Shown here piece by piece: positions 51,694-60,382 of a DNA stretch of 64,000 nt; the stretch's first letter is position 1; the number at the start of each line of letters is the position of its first letter. Under the pieces are notes generated by a model, which was not told the DNA's origin, did not search any database, and saw nothing but the letters and a program-made list of their open reading frames with translations. The position numbers and the translations under genes were made by a program. Source of the DNA: Chthonomonas sp. UBA2362 (GTDB lineage: Bacteria; Armatimonadota; Fimbriimonadia; Fimbriimonadales; Fimbriimonadaceae); the NCBI GenBank assembly GCA_002344135.1, contig DDTO01000004.1, positions 549,660-613,659 of the forward strand, given 5' to 3'.

Positions 51694-52793
51694 CGCTCGG
51701 CGGCCAGATACGCCTGGCGCAGCCCGGCCTCGGTGAGCGAGAGCAGAGACTCTTCCCGCTCCAGCAGGCCGAGCCGCTCTGCTCGCCCGACGATTCGTGC
51801 AGCTACCTCGCGGTCCCATCCCAATTCCGACTCCAGGTGTGGGAGCGAGCACTCGATGTCACGGGCTGCGGTTTCCTGGTGGGTCGCGAGATGAACCAGC
51901 AGCATCTCGGTGGCGAACCTCACTTTCTGGGCGCGCCGACGAGACCACTGCGCGATGAGCCCTCGGCCGGGAGCGAACAGGAGCGCCCCACCAAAAAGAA
52001 TCCCGAGCACGGTCGCAATCATCCCGCTAATCGATACGTTGCTCCAAGCCGCGACCCGGTGACCGAGAACCGCGCCGAGCGCGCCCACTGCAACCGATAG
52101 AGCGATCATCCGAGGCAGTCGCTCGGTCAGGAGCGAGGCGACCACCGGAGGCACGATGATGAGGGCCACCGAGAGGATCGCGCCCACCGCGCTGAACGCG
52201 CCCACCGTCGTCACCGCTACGAGTGCCATGAGCAAATAGTGCAGGAGTGCGGGCCGAAAGCCGAGCGAAGCCGCGAGGCCGGGATCGAAGGTCGCGAGCT
52301 TCAGTTCCTTGTACAGCACGGCGATGAAGCCCGTGTTTACGATCGCGAGGACTGCGAGCACCCAAAACGACTTCGGCCCAATGTCTCGACCGGCAACGTT
52401 CACGGTGTCGAACGGAGCAAATGCAATCTCGCCGTAAAGCACCGCATCCGTATCGATATGAACGTTGGCGAAGTACTTGGACACGACGAGTACGCCAAGC
52501 GCGAAGAGAATCGGGAAAACCAGCCCGATCGCAGCATCCTGCCGTAGTTTGCCCTTGGACAGAGCCTCGACCAGCACGACCGTCAGCAATCCAGACGCCG
52601 TCGCGCCCAGGAAGCCGAGAAGCAGGTTCGGACCGTGAGCGAGGACATATCCGGCGACGATGCCCGGCAGAATGGAATGGCTGATCGCGTCCGCCATCAT
52701 CGCCATCCGCCTGAGAACTAGGAATACCCCGACCAGCGCACAGGCGACTCCGGCGGCGACGGCAACGAGCGAGATCTGAAGATCGGCACTCAT
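51690..52793 (-). CDS. Metal ABC transporter permease fused to a winged-helix domain
   Basis: This 367-aa protein is an ABC-3 family permease with about eight TM segments (residues about 1-285; RRMAMMADAISHSILPGI is the coupling region). It carries an extra cytoplasmic C-terminal domain of about 75 aa (RFATEMLLVHLATHQE... to LSLTEAGLRQAYLAAER) with the look of a DtxR-type winged helix. No DtxR dimerisation domain follows. The start at 52793 overlaps the upstream permease stop (ATGA). It is the last gene of the importer operon. Confidence 0.85.
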   Translation of the reverse strand: MSADLQISLVAVAAGVACALVGVFLVLRRMAMMADAISHSILPGIVAGYVLAHGPNLLLGFLGATASGLLTVVLVEALSKGKLRQDAAIGLVFPILFALGVLVVSKYFANVHIDTDAVLYGEIAFAPFDTVNVAGRDIGPKSFWVLAVLAIVNTGFIAVLYKELKLATFDPGLAASLGFRPALLHYLLMALVAVTTVGAFSAVGAILSVALIIVPPVVASLLTERLPRMIALSVAVGALGAVLGHRVAAWSNVSISGMIATVLGILFGGALLFAPGRGLIAQWSRRRAQKVRFATEMLLVHLATHQETAARDIECSLPHLESELGWDREVAARIVGRAERLGLLEREESLLSLTEAGLRQAYLAAER

Positions 52794-53692
52794 CGCGACG
52801 GCTCCGGTAGCGCAAGGCGGTTTCTGCGCCGGCGAATCCAATCCCACACCCAGCCTTCGGCGGAACCGAATAGCAACGAAATCGCCACGATAGCCCCCAA
52901 GAGCAGGACAATCGCTGGGCCGGTCGGCACGCGCTCTTGGAGAACGCTAATGATTGCTCCCGACAGGCCGGCCAGTGCTCCCACCAATGCCGATATGCCG
53001 ATCATTGCGGACAGGCGATTCGTCCACTGCCGCGCGGCGCAGGCCGGGGCGACCAGCATCGCCGACATCAGGATAACGCCGACCGTGTTCAGTCCAATCA
53101 CGATCGCCGCGACTAAGAGACCGGTAAGGAGTCCGCCGAGGAAGTGCGGCCGAAAGCCCAGCACGCCCGCGAATCCGGTATCGAAGGCCAGGAGCTTAAA
53201 CTCCTTGTACAAGAGGCCCACCACGAACAGCGCGGCGCCGCCGACGATCGCCATCGTCGTCACCTGATCGGACACGAGTGCGGCGGCCTGCCCAAACAGG
53301 AACTTATCGAGCCCCGCCTGATTGGCGTCGTTGCCTTTCTGGATCACAGTCAAGAGCACCACGCCGAAGCCGAAGAAGACAGTCAGCACGATCCCGAGCG
53401 CCGAGCCCGGATCGATCCGAGTCCGCCGCTCCACGAGAAGGATGATCGCCATGCCGATGAGTCCGGCAAGAGCCGCTCCGATCATCAGGACCACCGGGCT
53501 CTTCGAATGAGTCGCCATGTAGGCGAGGCAGACGCCGGGCAGCGCGGCGTGAGAGAGGGCATCGCCCATCAGCCCCTGTCGGCGAAGGACCGCGAAACAG
53601 CCGAGCACCCCGCTCACGACCCCCAAGATCGCCGATCCCAACGCCACGTTTCGTAGCGTGTAATCGAAGATGAGGTCGTGAATGAGGTTCAT
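52790..53692 (-). CDS. Metal ABC transporter permease
   Basis: This 300-aa ABC-3 permease has about eight TM segments and the conserved cytoplasmic coupling stretch RRQGLMGDALSHAALPGVCLAY. It forms, with the second permease, the membrane channel of a Mn/Zn importer. It overlaps its neighbours by 4 nt on both sides, so ATPase, permease 1 and permease 2 are translated as a coupled set. Confidence 0.92.
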   Translation of the reverse strand: MNLIHDLIFDYTLRNVALGSAILGVVSGVLGCFAVLRRQGLMGDALSHAALPGVCLAYMATHSKSPVVLMIGAALAGLIGMAIILLVERRTRIDPGSALGIVLTVFFGFGVVLLTVIQKGNDANQAGLDKFLFGQAAALVSDQVTTMAIVGGAALFVVGLLYKEFKLLAFDTGFAGVLGFRPHFLGGLLTGLLVAAIVIGLNTVGVILMSAMLVAPACAARQWTNRLSAMIGISALVGALAGLSGAIISVLQERVPTGPAIVLLLGAIVAISLLFGSAEGWVWDWIRRRRNRLALPEPSR

Positions 53693-54417
53693 CGATGGAG
53701 GAAGGCGATCTTGCCGCCATAGGCCCGCTGCAGATTGTCGGGCACGAAGACGGCCTCGGTGGGACCGGCGGCGATTAGCCGCACGTTGAGCAGGGCGACA
53801 AAGTCGAAGTAGCGGGGGACCGTATCGAGGTCGTGATGAACCACGACGACGGTCTTGCCGGCATCCCGAAGCGCCTTCAGGGTGTCGATGATCGTCTGCT
53901 CGGTCGTCGCGTCGACTCCGGCGAAGGGCTCATCCATGAACGTCAGCGCCGCATCTTGGGCCAAGGCCCGAGCCAGGAAGACCCGCTGCTGCTGGCCGCC
54001 CGATAGCTGCCCGATTTGACGTCGCGCATAGTCGCGCATTCCGACCTTATCGAGGCACTCCAGGGCGATGCGGCGCTCCTGCCGCCCGGGACGGCCGAAC
54101 CAGCCGAGGCGGCCATAGAGACCCATCGTCACCACATCGAGGGCATCGGTCGGGAAGTCCCAGTCCACACTGCCTCGCTGCGGGACGTATCCGACTCTCT
54201 CGTGGGCGGTCCGGTAAGGCTCGCCAAAGACCCGGATGCTTCCCGCGGCAATCGGCACGAGTCCGAGGATTGCCTTGATGAGGGTGCTCTTCCCGGCGCC
54301 GTTCGGCCCGACGATTGCTGAAAGGGTGCCCTCCGGTATGTCCAGGTCGACGTCCCAAAGAACGGGCTTCTCGTCGTAAGCGACCGTCAGGTCCCGAACC
54401 GAGATCGCTGGAATCAC
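53689..54417 (-). CDS. Metal ABC transporter ATP-binding protein
   Basis: This 242-aa ABC ATPase has Walker A GPNGAGKST, the signature LSGGQQQRVF, Walker B ALTFMDEPFAG and the H-loop VVVVHHD. It energises import of manganese or zinc by the two adjacent permeases. It overlaps the binding-protein gene and the permease gene by 4 nt each. Confidence 0.93.
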   Translation of the reverse strand: MIPAISVRDLTVAYDEKPVLWDVDLDIPEGTLSAIVGPNGAGKSTLIKAILGLVPIAAGSIRVFGEPYRTAHERVGYVPQRGSVDWDFPTDALDVVTMGLYGRLGWFGRPGRQERRIALECLDKVGMRDYARRQIGQLSGGQQQRVFLARALAQDAALTFMDEPFAGVDATTEQTIIDTLKALRDAGKTVVVVHHDLDTVPRYFDFVALLNVRLIAAGPTEAVFVPDNLQRAYGGKIAFLHR

Positions 54418-55334
54418 AAGAGCGCCCCCACGATGGTATCGACGTTATGTCGCACCATCCCGATGTAGGTGCCTTCCGGCGTGCCCGCCTGACCCATGGC
54501 ATCGGAGAACAGCTCGCCTCCGATCGCCACGTTCCAACCCCGCGACTGGACGGCTTTCTGGAGGGCTTCGATCGTCGCCGGCGGCACGCTACTCTCGACG
54601 AAGATGGCTTTCACCCTCTTCTGGGTGATCAGGTCGGCGATTCGCCGGAGGTCGCCGGCCCCTGCTTCGGTGGCGGTGCTGGTCCCCTGAATGCCGATCA
54701 CTTCGAAGCCGTAGCGCTTGCCGAAGTATCCGAACGCGTCGTGCGCAGTGATGAGGATTCGCTGTTCCTTCGGCACCCGCGCAACCTGTTCTTGGACGTA
54801 TCGATGAAGATCGTCGAGCTTCTTCAGATAGGCGTCCGCCCGCTCGCCGATCTTCGCGGTCGACGCTGGACGAGCCTTCGCCAGGCCATCCCGGATGGAT
54901 TCCACGGCATGCTTCCACAGCAGCACGTCGAACCAGATGTGGGGGTCGAACTTGCCATGAAACTCCGGTGGCTCTCGAAGTTCCGCCCCGGGCACGCGCT
55001 CGCTCACGGCGTGAGTCGGCGTTCCGCGACCGGCCATCTTCACGAAGATATCGGTCATCCTCCCCTCGAGTTCGAGGCCGCCGTAGAAGATCACATCCGC
55101 CGATTCCAGCTTCTCGACGTCTCCGGCGGTAGCCCGATAGAGGTGGGGGTCGATGCCGGGACCCATCAGTCCGATCGACTCGACCTCTTCGCCGCCGACT
55201 TCCTTCACGGCATCGGCAATCATGCCGACCGTGCTAACGACCCTCAGCTTGCCCCCATCGTCCTTTCCAGCTTCCTTCGAACCACAGCCGAAAGCAAGCA
55301 ATCCGACGATCGCGAGCAGCACAGAACACCGCAT
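54414..55334 (-). CDS. Metal ABC transporter substrate-binding lipoprotein (TroA/MntA-like)
   Basis: This 306-aa lipoprotein (lipobox LLAFGC) has the cluster A-I metal-binding set: His in GPGIDPHLY, His in KFDPHIWFD, His in TAHDAFGYF and Asp in GELFSDAM. These correspond to the ligands of TroA. It captures Mn or Zn in the periplasm and hands it to the permease. It is the first gene of the four-gene operon. The divergent MntR regulator and its ligand set argue for manganese. Confidence 0.92.
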   Translation of the reverse strand: MRCSVLLAIVGLLAFGCGSKEAGKDDGGKLRVVSTVGMIADAVKEVGGEEVESIGLMGPGIDPHLYRATAGDVEKLESADVIFYGGLELEGRMTDIFVKMAGRGTPTHAVSERVPGAELREPPEFHGKFDPHIWFDVLLWKHAVESIRDGLAKARPASTAKIGERADAYLKKLDDLHRYVQEQVARVPKEQRILITAHDAFGYFGKRYGFEVIGIQGTSTATEAGAGDLRRIADLITQKRVKAIFVESSVPPATIEALQKAVQSRGWNVAIGGELFSDAMGQAGTPEGTYIGMVRHNVDTIVGALL

Positions 55335-55413
55335 CAGGGGTTCACCTATGCCCTCTTCGGAACTGCCAAGATCGAGTGATGCTCACGATAAACTGCGGAG
55401 CCCAACTTAGAGA

Positions 55414-55431
55414 GTGTAGCATCGGCTACAC
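55414..55431. promoter_or_regulatory. Palindromic operator in the mntR / metal importer intergenic region
   Basis: GTGTAGCATCGGCTACAC is a perfect 7-bp inverted repeat around a 4-bp centre. It lies between the divergent importer and mntR genes, overlapping the -35 position of a TATACT box (55448-55453) for mntR. It is a probable MntR site. Confidence 0.6.
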
Positions 55432-55465
55432 AATAGTCGCTTTGGGCTATACTTGTCAAGCCCCC

Positions 55466-55864
55466 GTGACCACCAACAAATTCCGAAGGACGCGCGATGA
55501 CCACGCTGCCGAGACAGCGGCGGATTATGTCGAGCTGATCCAGGAACTGATCGAGGCCCGTGGAGAGGCGCGCGCCGCCGATATCGCTGCGGAGTTGGGG
55601 GTCAGCCACGTAACGGTCACGAAGACCGTTCAGCGCCTCATGCGCGATGGGCTCGTGACGAGCCGCCCCTATCGAAGCATCTTCCTGACGGACTCTGGTC
55701 AGGCCCTCGCCGAGCGGATGCGCGAAAAGCACCGAATCGTGATCGAGTTCCTCCTGGCCCTCGGCGTCGCGCAGGAAACCGCTGAGATCGACGCCGAAGG
55801 CATCGAGCACCACGTCAGCGACGAGACCCTCGCGGCGATGGCCCGGTTCGTCGCCGAGCGCTAG
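55466..55864 (+). CDS. mntR: Manganese-responsive regulator MntR (DtxR family)
   Basis: This 132-aa protein has a winged helix (ARAADIAAELGVSHVTVTKTVQRLMRDGLV) and a short dimer domain. The Mn ligands of B. subtilis MntR are recognisable: Asp/Glu in ADYVELI, His in REKHRIVIEF, and Glu, Glu, His in DAEGIEHHVS. GTG 55466 is proposed as start, giving the standard N-terminus; an ATG at 55376 would run through the operator. With TATACT at 55448 the mRNA leader would be only a few nucleotides. It represses the divergent Mn importer when Mn is plentiful. Confidence 0.88.
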   Translation: MTTNKFRRTRDDHAAETAADYVELIQELIEARGEARAADIAAELGVSHVTVTKTVQRLMRDGLVTSRPYRSIFLTDSGQALAERMREKHRIVIEFLLALGVAQETAEIDAEGIEHHVSDETLAAMARFVAER

Positions 55865-56211
55865 TCGGGGGGATCGGAGTCGAGGTCGAGTTTCTTCACC
55901 GGCTTGCGCTCGCCGTCGACGGCGGCGATATCCTCCGGCGTCCCTTGAATGACATCGACGCCGGGGCCCGCGACCTTCTCCCAGGTTCCTTCCCCGCTCT
56001 TGCGCCAGGTCGTGAGGCCCTTGCGCGCGGCGCGATCGAAGTCCACTTTGCCGCCGATCTTGATCGAGGCGCGGCTGATGATCCGCCGCACTTCAAGCCC
56101 GCACGTGGGGCAATACTCAAGCGGCGGATCGTGGATGCCCTGAATAGTCTCGAACCGGCCGCCGCAAATCAGGCAGTCGAATCCGTCGGCTTCATATTCG
56201 TAGATGGGCAC
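55861..56211 (-). CDS. FmdB-like zinc-ribbon protein
   Basis: This 116-aa protein starts MPIYEYEADGFDC, with two CxxC knuckles (CLIC, CPTC) as in FmdB-family regulators. A longer C-terminal part (to LDLDSDPPD) is specific to this lineage. FmdB proteins are putative transcription or ribosome-associated factors. It follows rplK by 15 nt and is probably co-transcribed with it. Confidence 0.85.
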   Translation of the reverse strand: MPIYEYEADGFDCLICGGRFETIQGIHDPPLEYCPTCGLEVRRIISRASIKIGGKVDFDRAARKGLTTWRKSGEGTWEKVAGPGVDVIQGTPEDIAAVDGERKPVKKLDLDSDPPD

Positions 56212-56226
56212 GGTGGCCGCAGGCGG

Positions 56227-56652
56227 CTAGTCCTCGATACGGACGCCCATCGACCGAGCGGTGCCGGCGATGACGCGCATCGCCATTTCCTCGTCCTCGG
56301 TGTTAAGGTCTTTCATCTTCTGTTTGGCGACGTCGCGGAGTTTGTCCTTCGACAGTACGCCGACCTTCTCCTTGAGCGGGTTCGAGGCGCCCTTATCGAT
56401 GCCGGCGGCGCGCTTGATGAGGTCGCTGCTCAGCGGCTGCTTGATGACGAAGGAGTAGCTGCGGTCCGCGTAGACGGCGATCTCGACGGGAAGCGTGAAG
56501 CCCATCATGGGAGCGCTCATCTCGTTGAACTTCTTGAGAAACTCCATCATGTTGATGCCGGCCTGACCGAGCGCGGGGCCGACCGGGGGTGCGGGCGTGC
56601 CCTTTCCGGCGGCGATGTTCAGCTTGATAACTTGGGTGACTTGTTTGGCCAT
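56227..56652 (-). CDS. rplK: 50S ribosomal protein uL11
   Basis: This 141-aa protein of normal length has VIKLNIAAGKGTPAPPVGPALGQAGINMMEF (quoted in part) and the C-terminal rRNA-binding domain ending GTARSMGVRIED. It forms the GTPase-associated centre with 23S rRNA. Usually it lies in nusG-rplK-rplA-rplJ-rplL; here it is followed by the FmdB gene and none of its usual partners are near. Confidence 0.96.
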   Translation of the reverse strand: MAKQVTQVIKLNIAAGKGTPAPPVGPALGQAGINMMEFLKKFNEMSAPMMGFTLPVEIAVYADRSYSFVIKQPLSSDLIKRAAGIDKGASNPLKEKVGVLSKDKLRDVAKQKMKDLNTEDEEMAMRVIAGTARSMGVRIED

Positions 56653-57060
56653 ATCGGTCTCGCTTGGTTTGGTCTCGGGCAGAGAGAAGCGTCACCCGGA
56701 CACGGATGCGCGGACTGCATCGGTCCCCGCGAAGGCGAATTATACCCACCCCACCCGACCGGTTCGGCGCGGAAACAGGCCACGTTTGAGCGCATCCGAG
56801 CCATCCGGGGGCTCCACAATTGGGCCAACGGGTCTGGCCGCGCCGCCGCGCCGTGCAGCCCTGCCGCCGCGAACGCAACACTCCCGCCGCGGGCGTCGCG
56901 GCGCCGTTGCGCCCGATAACCATGCCGTTGCGCCAGTCGCGAAGACGCCGATTTTGCACACACGTGCCACAAGCGAGGGCGCCCGCGTCACCTCTGATCC
57001 CGAGTCTTCCACTCACTTGCTTCTCTTCACGAAAGGAGAACTCTACGGAGGTAACAGACA
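56653..57060. other. 408-bp intergenic region without a gene
   Basis: This region lies between the divergent rplK and PEP-CTERM genes. It holds the rplK -10 box and, near 57037-57055, a purine-rich ribosome site (AGGAG, GGAGG) for the gene at 57061. A very GC-rich stretch around 56830-56920 shows no credible coding frame or tRNA-like fold. Confidence 0.5.
56739..56744 (-). promoter_or_regulatory. Possible -10 box of rplK
   Basis: Minus-strand TATAAT (context GGTATAATTCG) would start a transcript near 56732 with an 80-nt leader before rplK. The -35 is not clear. Confidence 0.5.
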
Positions 57061-58083
57061 ATGCGCACGTCCATCAAGGGCATCATTCTCGCCGGCCTCG
57101 TCGCCGCCACGACCATCCCCGCTTCGGCGCTCTCGTTCTACATAGACGCCCACGAATTCAACATCGCCCCGACCGACCCGACCATGGCCTTCGCGGCCCG
57201 ATGGCACTGGGGCTACGATGCCGCCGCCCGCGACACCTCGCCGGCCAGCCAGCGCCGCGCCAACAGCGGCCAAGGTCCGATCGTCGGGCCGGTCGGCGGA
57301 CCGTACAACGGATTCCAGTCCGGCACCGCGGTCGTCCCCTGGGCCGACGCCTATGCCGACACCGAGGGTCACCTCGGCGTGCTCGGGATCGGCGCCCCTC
57401 TCATAGGTGGCACCTCGGCCTTCGGCTGGGCCGACGTTTATCCGCCGGAGCGCCAAGGCGCCCGAGCTAGCGCCACGTCGTACTCATACTTCGATGCGGC
57501 GGCGGGCAACTTCCGAAACGGCCAAGTGCAATGGAATCCCAGGTTCCGCGCCCGCCTCGGCGAGTCTCGCGGCTCGACCGGACTCCAGCAGAAAGGCCGC
57601 ATCGGCGATCCCCTCTCGTATCGCTACTTCGACCCCCACGAAGGCTGGATCGAGGGCGAACTCTTCCGCCTCGACCTGGACTTGCTAGGAGAAGGCGCGG
57701 TCGGTCAGGAGGTCCTCTGGGAGAACGGGGTGATGAACGTCGACGCCCAGCATGCCGACTTCAACCTGGTCTTCGGCGACGCCCGAAGCCGACAGCGCGG
57801 CACGGCCTCGTTCAGCATCCGCAACGGCTTCGTGACCGCTTCCTCGGATGGTGGCATGTTCGCTGGCCTCATGCCATCCGTTGGCTCGCCAGGCGTGTTC
57901 GGCGTGAACTTCGGCTCCCTCGTCCTCGATGTGGACTTCGGACCAGACGCGACCGACACTTCGTTCCACATGTACGGCGACGGCGAGGCCTTCGAGGAGA
58001 TCCAAGGCGTGCCGGAACCCGCTTCGCTCTTCGCGCTCGCCACCGGCGTCGGCCTTTGGCTGCGTCGGCGGCGAGGAGCCTAG
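57061..58083 (+). CDS. PEP-CTERM sorted exported protein
   Basis: This 340-aa protein has a signal peptide (GIILAGLVAATTIPASA) and a Gly/Asp/Arg-rich, beta-type mature part without enzyme motifs. The C-terminal PEP-CTERM signal is VPEPAS, a hydrophobic stretch (LFALATGVGLWL) and RRRRGA. It is likely delivered to the surface or matrix by exosortase, as is the trypsin-like protease at 30368. It stands alone, with a strong hairpin after the stop. Confidence 0.85.
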   Translation: MRTSIKGIILAGLVAATTIPASALSFYIDAHEFNIAPTDPTMAFAARWHWGYDAAARDTSPASQRRANSGQGPIVGPVGGPYNGFQSGTAVVPWADAYADTEGHLGVLGIGAPLIGGTSAFGWADVYPPERQGARASATSYSYFDAAAGNFRNGQVQWNPRFRARLGESRGSTGLQQKGRIGDPLSYRYFDPHEGWIEGELFRLDLDLLGEGAVGQEVLWENGVMNVDAQHADFNLVFGDARSRQRGTASFSIRNGFVTASSDGGMFAGLMPSVGSPGVFGVNFGSLVLDVDFGPDATDTSFHMYGDGEAFEEIQGVPEPASLFALATGVGLWLRRRRGA

Positions 58084-58091
58084 CATTCAGC

Positions 58092-58121
58092 GAGTCCGGC
58101 TCGTCGCGGCGAGCCGGACTC
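58092..58121. terminator. 12-bp perfect hairpin between convergent genes
   Basis: GAGTCCGGCTCG-TCGCGG-CGAGCCGGACTC lies between the PEP-CTERM and DUF1800 stop codons and includes part of the latter's stop. It is very stable but lacks U-tracts, so it may be a bidirectional terminator or a 3' mRNA-protecting stem. Confidence 0.6.
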
Positions 58122-59556
58122 AGCAGAACTGAAACTCGGGAGCGGCGAAGATCAGCCGACAGACCGCCAGCGCCACCGCCTTCGCGTTGGCGTTCGTCAC
58201 GGTCCCCCCCGACTCGGCTTCGGCCGCTTTGCGCAGTTGCGCTACCTTTGCCTCGGGCAACGCCGCATCGAACATCGAGAGGAGTTTGGCCACCGCGTCG
58301 AGCGCGGAGAGGCCGCCGATCAGGTTTGCCGCCGGATACCGGATCGTGGGCGCACGGGCGGCCCCCTGCGCGGGACGAGCGGCGGTTCCCGGACCGAACA
58401 GGCGTTCCGCCCACTTGATGCGCTCGACCATCGTCGCCGAACTGATCCAGCCTTCGCCGGTGTCCCAGCCCGCCACGTCGGGCGGGTACAGGAGTTCCAT
58501 CCCCATGGCCTTCGTCGCGAGGTTCAGACCGTTGACGGGCGCCATCGCACGCAGCTTCGGCTGGTCGTCCGGCACGGCTTCGATCGCTTCGAGCATCCGC
58601 TCGCCGACTCCGAGCTGCCGGTACGTCGCCGCGCAGAAGTCGATCGGGTTCTTGTAGACCGCGCGCTCGGCTTTGTCGGAGTAGAACTCGGGAGCTTCCA
58701 TGATCGCCCGCACGAGAACGGCGACATCGAGGCCGGAATCCCGGAAGCGCTTGGCCAGGCGATCGATGATCGCCTTCTCCGGCTTCGGATAGGCGAACCA
58801 CTCCCACATCTTCTCGGTGATGTATTCGGACGTTCGCGGATTGCCGCAAAGGATGCCGAGCACGGCTTCGCCGTCGAAGGGACCGGTATTGCCCAGGATG
58901 GTTTTGACTCCGCTGTCATGCTCGTTCTCGCGGAAGACGAACCTGGCCCGGCGCAGAGGCTTTTCTGGCTTGATCGCACGAGGACCAATGCCGAAGCTCC
59001 AGCCCGTGAATGCGCGCGCCGCTTCTTGAATGTCCTTCTCGCTGTAATGCCCGATTCCGAGCGTGAAGAGCTCCATCACCTCGCGGGCAAAGTTCTCGTT
59101 CGGCTTACCCTTGACGTTGAACTGGTTGTCCAACCAGTAGAGCATCGCCGGATCTTTGCTGACCTTGGTGAGCAGGTCCAGGAACCGGCCACAGCATTTG
59201 TCGCGCAGGATCTGGACTTGATCGTGCATCGCCATGGGCGCATCCACCTTGGCGGCGCTCGTCGCGAAGTGATCGTGCCAGAAGAGCGTGAGCTTTTCCT
59301 GCAGGGGCCGCCGAGTCGCCACGACCCGCAGGTACCACCAGGCCTGCACCGCTCGCATGTTGATCTGGCCGTTCTGATTGGCGAGATCGTTGATGTCGAA
59401 AGACGCCCCTTCGTCGACCGTCTTGAACGCGAGCAGTCGGTCGATCGCGCCTTTGTGGCCATCCTTGCCGTAGTATTCGATCTCTGCTTCGCTCGCCCCA
59501 AGCCCGAATCGTCGGAGGAGGTGGGCCGTTTTCTCTCGCTCGGTCTTCAGCGCCAT
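58120..59556 (-). CDS. DUF1800-family protein
   Basis: This 478-aa protein has the DUF1800 landmarks: HLLRRFGLGASEAEIE at the start, LTLFWHDHFATSAAKVD, NENFAREVMELFTLGIGHYSEKDI, RAFTGWSF, and GTSGWDTGEGW-like DVAGWDTGEGWISSATM near the end. The function of the family is unknown. It is normally encoded next to a DUF1501 protein; no DUF1501 gene is in this neighbourhood. There is no evident signal peptide. Confidence 0.9.
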   Translation of the reverse strand: MALKTEREKTAHLLRRFGLGASEAEIEYYGKDGHKGAIDRLLAFKTVDEGASFDINDLANQNGQINMRAVQAWWYLRVVATRRPLQEKLTLFWHDHFATSAAKVDAPMAMHDQVQILRDKCCGRFLDLLTKVSKDPAMLYWLDNQFNVKGKPNENFAREVMELFTLGIGHYSEKDIQEAARAFTGWSFGIGPRAIKPEKPLRRARFVFRENEHDSGVKTILGNTGPFDGEAVLGILCGNPRTSEYITEKMWEWFAYPKPEKAIIDRLAKRFRDSGLDVAVLVRAIMEAPEFYSDKAERAVYKNPIDFCAATYRQLGVGERMLEAIEAVPDDQPKLRAMAPVNGLNLATKAMGMELLYPPDVAGWDTGEGWISSATMVERIKWAERLFGPGTAARPAQGAARAPTIRYPAANLIGGLSALDAVAKLLSMFDAALPEAKVAQLRKAAEAESGGTVTNANAKAVALAVCRLIFAAPEFQFC

Positions 59557-59592
59557 GCTGGATAGGACGTCGGCCGGCGTGTCGCGTTCACC

Positions 59593-60375
59593 CTAATCTG
59601 GCTGGGATCGCGCCTGTGCCTGCCTCACTTTCTTCTCGAAGTCGGGATCGAGCGGGCACTCCGTATCTGGACTGCCGGCGAAGACCACGTAACCCCACAT
59701 TTCGGGGCGGTGCATGTCGATAGCGTGCTGGGGCGACCAGACCCAGTTGTCCTCTCGGGTGTCGGGAACCTTTCGGTACATCCCTTCGACGATGTCGAGT
59801 TGCCACTGGACACGCGAGAAGTTGACCCGCCAGATTGCGCCGACCTCGGGAGCCGTCCGATTGCCTAAGCACGACCATGGGATGGCGAGTTCGACCGTCC
59901 AACCCTCGTCCACGTCCGAGGGGTCGTTGAGGGAGCCGCGGAGAGTCACCTTGGACTGCATCCCGACGGCATCCCACTCATGGAGCGCCGGGCCGCCCTC
60001 GCGATAGGGCTTGACCAGCCGGAGATCGAAGACCGTCCCGAGCGCGTTGATCTCGATCTCGAAGTAGTCGTAGGTATCGCCGTCGGGATCGATAAAGACC
60101 TCGAAGTCGTTTTCTTGAAAGACGATCGAGTCGTGCTCGGTGTAAGTCGCCCACAGATGGGGCTCCTCCATCTCGGCGGCGACATAGAAGTACTCGTTAT
60201 CCCAGAGCATCTTGGCCCGGGACTCGTAACGAGGGACGGGGCGGACGTCGCCTTCGATGTCCACGAAAGATTCTGTCCAAGGGGCCAAAGACCATGCGCT
60301 TTCAGTAAGGACGCCGTCGAACGCCGGAGGCTCCGGCGATCGACGGCAGACATAGCGTCGGGGGTGCGGGTGCAA
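59593..60375 (-). CDS. CBM9-like carbohydrate-binding domain protein
   Basis: The protein is about 260 aa. It matches the family-9 carbohydrate-binding/DOMON-like proteins: RRSPEPPAFDGVLTESAWSLAPWTESF, LWDNEYFYVAAEMEEPHLWAT, NDFEVFIDPDGDTYDYFEIEINALG (quoted in parts), WTVELAIPWSCLG, and a C-terminal MWGYVVFAG. The start is uncertain. TTG 60375 gives a 7-nt gap to arsM, while ATG 60432 would overlap arsM by 50 nt and adds atypical sequence. It probably binds glycans; no catalytic domain is present. Confidence 0.75.
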   Translation of the reverse strand: MHPHPRRYVCRRSPEPPAFDGVLTESAWSLAPWTESFVDIEGDVRPVPRYESRAKMLWDNEYFYVAAEMEEPHLWATYTEHDSIVFQENDFEVFIDPDGDTYDYFEIEINALGTVFDLRLVKPYREGGPALHEWDAVGMQSKVTLRGSLNDPSDVDEGWTVELAIPWSCLGNRTAPEVGAIWRVNFSRVQWQLDIVEGMYRKVPDTREDNWVWSPQHAIDMHRPEMWGYVVFAGSPDTECPLDPDFEKKVRQAQARSQPD

Positions 60376-60382
60376 GACCCGA

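Noticed and set aside
57531..58418. Plus-strand Arg-rich frame across the PEP-CTERM and DUF1800 genes
   Set aside because: It crosses a strong hairpin and two well-supported genes, and its Arg/Pro-rich composition is typical of a shadow frame in GC-rich DNA.
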